64,000 nt of DNA, from contig JAFRCW010000040.1 of assembly GCA_017404145.1 (NCBI GenBank), forward strand, positions 62,001 through 126,000. Direction: 5' to 3'. The DNA is from Ruminococcus sp. GTDB taxonomy: Bacteria > Bacillota > Clostridia > Oscillospirales > Acutalibacteraceae. How positions within the stretch are numbered: the stretch's first letter is position 1; each line of letters starts with the position of its first letter. The notes under the pieces were generated by a model, which was not told where the DNA came from, ran no database searches, and saw nothing but the letters and a program-made list of their open reading frames with translations. Shown piece after piece: positions 60,331-64,000 of this stretch. Made by a program: the position numbers and the translations under genes.

Positions 60331-60372
60331 AAAAGTCCGCCGATCAACCTGCGCTGACCGGCGGACTTTCGT
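60331..60372 (-). terminator. Terminator of the yqeC-yqeB-selD-yedE-yedF run
   Basis: AAAGTCCGCCG(ATCA)...(TGAC)CGGCGGACTTT hairpin. On the minus strand TTTTTTG follows, directly downstream of yedF. Confidence 0.85.
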
Positions 60373-60381
60373 ATTTCTTTC

Positions 60382-60591
60382 TTATTTCTGCTTTTTAAGA
60401 GTAAGCTCAAATTCTCCGTCTTTTTTTGTCACTTCAACTTCATATTTCTTGGAATTGGCGAAGCGTGTGATATTCTCCACGCAGACCATACTGTCCACCT
60501 GAACCTTCAGCTCATCGGGAGATGATTTTTTGACTTCATTCTGTACCATGACCACCGGCATGGGACAGCTCAATCCTCTGGCGTCGATCAT
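60382..60591 (-). CDS. yedF: TusA/SirA-like sulfur/selenium carrier (YedF)
   Basis: 69 residues. TusA-family CPxP motif in DARGLSCPMPVVMVQNEV, a Cys that can carry sulfur or selenium as persulfide/perselenide. It overlaps yedE by 4 bp (ATGA). In selenium-dependent hydroxylase loci YedF is expected to deliver Se to SelD or to the Mo enzyme; that function is inferred from neighbourhood. Confidence 0.88.
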   Translation of the reverse strand: MIDARGLSCPMPVVMVQNEVKKSSPDELKVQVDSMVCVENITRFANSKKYEVEVTKKDGEFELTLKKQK

Positions 60592-61700
60592 ACTTCTGCG
60601 CCCTCCTTCTTTTTCTTTTTCAAAACGTTGACAATAGATATCAGGAGCAATACGGCAAAGCCGATACCCACCGCGATCTTGCCCGCTAAGGCGATTCCGC
60701 CTGCGGAGTAGCTGCCGTCATCGGCAAGCTTTGCCGCCGATCCGGCAAGACCGAAGTTGTGCGCGAACGCCGCGCCGACAACCATACCGAGCACGGTAAC
60801 TGCCGAGTCGCCGTTGCCTTCACCGGCTAAGATCAGCTGTCTTAAAGGGCATCCGCCTAAGAGCACGCTGCCCCAGCCGACAAGAACCATACCCAAGAGA
60901 TTCCACAGCTGACTTGCGTGCGCGATCGGCTGGAGATAGGTTGAAAAGCCTTTGAAGTTGCCGAGGATAAGATTGCCGAGAAATACGGTGACAAAGATCG
61001 CGCCGAAACCGATGATCAGGTTAAAATCCCGGAACATAATCGCGTCGCGCATACCGCCGACCATACAAAGACGCGACTTCTGCGCGAGCGCGCCGACAGC
61101 GATCGCGATCACAAGCGACAGAATCAGCGGCGCGTGCTTGGAGCCCGGACCCTCTTCGGAGAACATAAAAATGGTAGGGACCGCGAGAAGCAGTACCAGC
61201 AAGCCGATCATCAGACCGGGCATCGCCATTCCCTCCGTCAGGGTAACCGGATGGTTGCGCTTGAGTGTAAAGCCTTTTTTGATGAAGAAAATGCCGATCA
61301 GAATACCGATCGCAAAACCCGCAAGACCGACAAACGCGTTCAGATCGCCGCCGCCCATACGAATGACCATTCTCAGCGGACATCCGAGGAACACCAGCGC
61401 GCCGATCATCACAAAAGCGCCGATAATGAAACGGGTCGCGGGAGAAGAACCTGCTTTTGCCTTGAACTCCCCGGTGGCGACCGCCATAATGGTTGAACCC
61501 AGTATCAGACCGATGATCTCGGGGCGGACATACTGGACAACAGACGCTGAGTGCAGTTTGGTCGCTCCTGCGATATCGCGCAGAAAGCACGCGATACAAA
61601 AACCCATGTTGGCGGGGTTGCCGAACGCCGTCAGCGCCAGCGCGGCAATACCGACCGCAACGCCGGTAATGATCACCCACAGGTTGATTTTTTTCGTCAT
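60588..61700 (-). CDS. yedE: Selenium/sulfur transport membrane protein YedE
   Basis: 370 residues from Met 61700 (GAAAGGAAG); 33 upstream open codons are discarded. About nine to ten TM helices with YeeE/YedE signatures: MGFCIACFLRDI, FLGCPLRMVIRMGGGDLN, KSRLCMVGGMRDAIMFRD and LLGGCPLRQLILAGEGN; conserved Cys residues line the pore. It imports thiosulfate- or selenium-type anions. It is the companion of YedF in many selenium-utilising bacteria. Confidence 0.9.
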   Translation of the reverse strand: MTKKINLWVIITGVAVGIAALALTAFGNPANMGFCIACFLRDIAGATKLHSASVVQYVRPEIIGLILGSTIMAVATGEFKAKAGSSPATRFIIGAFVMIGALVFLGCPLRMVIRMGGGDLNAFVGLAGFAIGILIGIFFIKKGFTLKRNHPVTLTEGMAMPGLMIGLLVLLLAVPTIFMFSEEGPGSKHAPLILSLVIAIAVGALAQKSRLCMVGGMRDAIMFRDFNLIIGFGAIFVTVFLGNLILGNFKGFSTYLQPIAHASQLWNLLGMVLVGWGSVLLGGCPLRQLILAGEGNGDSAVTVLGMVVGAAFAHNFGLAGSAAKLADDGSYSAGGIALAGKIAVGIGFAVLLLISIVNVLKKKKKEGAEV

Positions 61701-61820
61701 AATTTTCTTCCTTTCCAATCTTGTTTCCGTGAAAGACGGTCTGAAACACCGTCTCATATTACCGTTATATATTTTAAAGTATAACGGTATATTTGTCAAT
61801 ACTGTTTTATCGGTATCAGC

Positions 61821-62858
61821 TTAATGCAGATAGATGCGCTTACCGCCGCTGTATTTTTTGACGGTTCCGATCTTTTGAGCGGAGGGAACAGTCCCTTTCA
61901 GCTCCTCATATAAGCTGTCCGCGTCGTCGGGATGAACGGCGATCAGCAAGCCGCCCGACGTCTGGGGGTCATAGAGCATATCCTGTTTCGCGAGCTCTAC
62001 CTCGCCGGGATCGACATACGCCTCGGCAAAATTCCGGTTGCGGTACATCCCCTCGGGCAGAATCCCGATCCGCGCGAATTCCAGCGCCTCGGGGATCAGA
62101 TCAATCGCGTCCGTGTCGATGTGGATCTCCGCATCGCTGCCCTGCGCCATCTCACAGGCGTGCCCCAGCAGTGCAAAGCCTGTAACGTCCGTACAGGCGT
62201 GCACGCGGTATTTGACCATCGCGTCCCGCGCGGATTTGTTCAGTGTTGTCATCAGTCCGACGGCGTATGCCATTGTCTCCTGAGACACCAGATCGGCTTT
62301 TGCCGCTGTCGTTAAGATTCCGATGCCGAGAGGTTTTGTCAGAAACAGCACATCGCCCTCTTTGGCGCCGCTGTTGGTCAGCACCCTGTCGGGATGGACG
62401 AAGCCCGTGACGGCAAGACCGTATTTCGGCTCGTCGTCGAGAATACTGTGTCCGCCCGTGATGATCGCTCCCGCTTCATACGCCTTCTCATAGCCGCCGC
62501 GCAGGATCTGATGCACCGCTTCCTTCGGAAGATCCTTTGGCACCGCCATGATATTCAGCGCCAGCTTCGGCTCGCCGCCCATCGCGTAAACGTCCGACAG
62601 CGCGTTGGTCGCGGCGATCGCGCCGAAGGTATAGGGATCGTCGGCGATCGGCGGGAAGAAATCCACCGTCTGCACCAGCGCGAGGTCGTCAGTCACTTTG
62701 TAGACGCTTGCGTCGTCGCTTTTGTCGAACCCTACCAGAAGATTCGGGTCGGATCGCACCTTTAGACCGTCCAGCAATTTTGCCAGTACGCCCGCGCCGA
62801 CTTTTGCGCCACAGCCTGCGCAGTTCGCGAGCTTCGTGAGTTTGATTTGATCACTCAT
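61821..62858 (-). CDS. selD: Selenide, water dikinase (SelD)
   Basis: 345 residues. The active-site region ANCAGCGAKVG has the Cys and Lys that correspond to Cys17 and Lys20 of the E. coli enzyme, here as Cys, not Sec. ATP-binding motifs: DDASVYKVTDDLALVQTVDFF, GGHSILDDEPKYGLAVTGFVHPD, DVTGFALLGHACEM. It makes selenophosphate from selenide and ATP. No selA or selB is in the window. The start overlaps the yqeB stop (TGATG). Confidence 0.95.
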   Translation of the reverse strand: MSDQIKLTKLANCAGCGAKVGAGVLAKLLDGLKVRSDPNLLVGFDKSDDASVYKVTDDLALVQTVDFFPPIADDPYTFGAIAATNALSDVYAMGGEPKLALNIMAVPKDLPKEAVHQILRGGYEKAYEAGAIITGGHSILDDEPKYGLAVTGFVHPDRVLTNSGAKEGDVLFLTKPLGIGILTTAAKADLVSQETMAYAVGLMTTLNKSARDAMVKYRVHACTDVTGFALLGHACEMAQGSDAEIHIDTDAIDLIPEALEFARIGILPEGMYRNRNFAEAYVDPGEVELAKQDMLYDPQTSGGLLIAVHPDDADSLYEELKGTVPSAQKIGTVKKYSGGKRIYLH

Positions 62859-63655
62859 CAGAAATCACCTTTTACCGTATATAAATGGAGTATCGCCTCC
62901 AGAACGCCTCCCGCGACGGAGAGCGCTTTGTCGGATACCGTATCGCAGTATTCTCTTTTTCCTCTCGGGTCGACGTCGCCGGCTTTCATCCCCTCATGGG
63001 TTTTTGTGCCGTCTGCCAGCAGCCCGCGCAGTACGCCGCCAATGGTGCATATCATCGGTTTGTCGCCGACATATCCGACGATATCGCCGGCAGCGACCTC
63101 ATCGCCTATTTGATGTGTTCCTCTGAAAACTCCGTCGGCAGGCGCTCTGAGGACGCGTTCTCCGGCAAAACCGCCGATTCGTCCCGGGATGTTCGTATTT
63201 GACAGCGCGCTGCCGTCATAAATCACACGACCTAAGGTGTGACCTCTCATGGTCTCTACTACAGCGTGGCAGTCGACGCCGGCTTCAAAGCCCGGTCCCA
63301 CGCCGATCACGATCGGAGCGTCGGTGATCTTCGTGCCGAGGTTGCGCTTCGCGAGGATCGCATCCACCAGAATATCGGGTTTCAGCTCAGAGAAACAGCG
63401 GCATTCGGGATCTACAAAAACCGGCAGGATATTTCTTTTGAGCAGTTCTTTCATATGGGTGATGTTCTCGGCTTTCTGAGCGCTGACGTCCTCCACATCT
63501 GTCCTGCCGTTGATCACTGCTTCGGCAAAGGATACCGTGCGTCTGATACAGGTCGGATGTTCGATATCGGTCATCACAACGTCAAAACCGCTGTGCCACA
63601 GCCGCAGAGCAACACCGCTCGCGAGATCCCCCGCGCCCCGAATCAACACAAACAT
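62858..63655 (-). CDS. yqeB: Selenium-dependent molybdenum hydroxylase accessory protein YqeB
   Basis: 265 residues. N-terminal nucleotide-binding-like motif IRGAGDLASGVALRLWHSGF, then IEHPTCIRRTVSFAEAV, and the family-typical middle ILAKRNLGTKITDAPIVIGVGPGFEAGVDCHAVVETMRGH. This is the EF2563/YqeB family (TIGR03309), found with SelD and selenium-type Mo hydroxylases, presumably in maturation of the Se-containing cofactor. It overlaps yqeC by 13 bp. Confidence 0.9.
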   Translation of the reverse strand: MFVLIRGAGDLASGVALRLWHSGFDVVMTDIEHPTCIRRTVSFAEAVINGRTDVEDVSAQKAENITHMKELLKRNILPVFVDPECRCFSELKPDILVDAILAKRNLGTKITDAPIVIGVGPGFEAGVDCHAVVETMRGHTLGRVIYDGSALSNTNIPGRIGGFAGERVLRAPADGVFRGTHQIGDEVAAGDIVGYVGDKPMICTIGGVLRGLLADGTKTHEGMKAGDVDPRGKREYCDTVSDKALSVAGGVLEAILHLYTVKGDF

Positions 63656-64000
63656 AGATATTCCTCCCTTCTCAGACTTCCTGCCGCAACAGGCAGATCA
63701 AGCAAATTTGCAAGCTCTTGCGCATATGCTTTTGTTTGCTCGTCTTCCACTTTATTGATGTATAAACAGTCTTCCAACCGTTCTTTTTCTATCACTCGTT
63801 TTACTGTTTCGGGCGTCACAACGGATTGGATATCAACACCTGCGATCTGAGCAAACAGCTCGGGTCTGTGACAAGTTTCACAGATCGGCTGTCCGAACGC
63901 ATCCGCGCCGATTACCAGCACGGTCTTGTCCGTTCCTTTCGGAATCACCGGCTCATACGCGGTGTGAGCTTTGAGGGGCAATCCGTGAGCGCCGTCCGCC
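63643..64000 (-). CDS. yqeC: Selenium-cofactor protein YqeC, 5' truncated by window end
   Basis: The frame is open to the end of the window. Reading inward from 63999 it encodes ADGAHGLPLKAHTAYEPVIP, the conserved EADG...PLK...EPVIP segment of YqeC (TIGR03172), so the apparent TTG start at 63981 is internal. C-terminal region: GADAFGQPICETCHRPELFAQIAG. YqeC is another accessory factor of selenium-dependent molybdenum hydroxylases. The N-terminal P-loop part lies outside. Confidence 0.86.
   Translation of the reverse strand, partial: ADGAHGLPLKAHTAYEPVIPKGTDKTVLVIGADAFGQPICETCHRPELFAQIAGVDIQSVVTPETVKRVIEKERLEDCLYINKVEDEQTKAYAQELANLLDLPVAAGSLRREEYLCLC

Overview
The window looks like chromosomal DNA of a spore-lineage, anaerobic Firmicute of the Ruminococcaceae/Oscillospiraceae type. 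This is inferred from type I dockerins and cohesin-like modules, SpoVT, HydE (an [FeFe]-hydrogenase maturase), desulfoferrodoxin and rubrerythrin, AGGAGG-type ribosome sites, and dispersed GTAGGG...CCCTAC palindromic elements. No phage structural genes, CRISPR array or transposase gene were seen.

Layout. 1-930: the end of a PTS EIIC gene, then a compact locus that reads as a complete type I toxin-antitoxin module (22-residue membrane peptide, convergent antisense RNA with a consensus promoter). 934-2782: tcdA and hydE. 3003-17097: a polysaccharide-degradation/surface block with four dockerin proteins (one with a cohesin-like domain, one a CotH kinase), two lipoproteins, a two-component system, and an ECF sigma factor with an RsgI-like anti-sigma factor that probably controls part of the block. 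17365-23898: lexA, a candidate structured small RNA, an SGNH lipoprotein, spoVT, an Ala/Gly symporter and lepA. 24085-30383: a VanZ-like gene, a UDP-N-acetyl-L-fucosamine operon (fnlA-fnlC-acyltransferase-fnlB) whose first gene carries an in-frame amber codon, and mutY.

30675-42301 is a surface/biofilm-matrix locus: a large secreted protein with a tiny downstream peptide, two SipW-type signal peptidases that share a C-terminal tail motif, two SipW-cognate matrix-type proteins that share an ATQID C-terminus, a wall-anchored PTEVTEP-repeat protein and a GLUG-repeat protein. 42302-42991 is packed with palindromic elements, one nested in another. 42992-48869: thyA, a DHFR with a 143-residue C-terminal extension, superoxide reductase, rubrerythrin, a membrane-anchored cohesin-like protein, a MATE transporter and nadE.

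48960-51205 is the most unusual region. It holds a bacterial ubiquitin-conjugating-enzyme (E2)-like gene with the HPN...Cys active-site layout, a small ORF driven by a near-copy of the E2 promoter, a small XRE regulator, and an array of eight tRNA-like genes. Several of these are non-canonical: a Leu(AAG) tRNA without a long variable arm, an Asp-like body with a GCC anticodon, and a His tRNA lacking its identity end. A 57-bp duplication of a tRNA-Asp 3' end lies inside the array. 51411-64000: DUF2156 and GNAT genes, then a molybdenum-hydroxylase region with a three-subunit xanthine dehydrogenase, mocA, and the selenium-dependent molybdenum hydroxylase set (fused dehydrogenase, yedF, yedE, selD, yqeB, partial yqeC).
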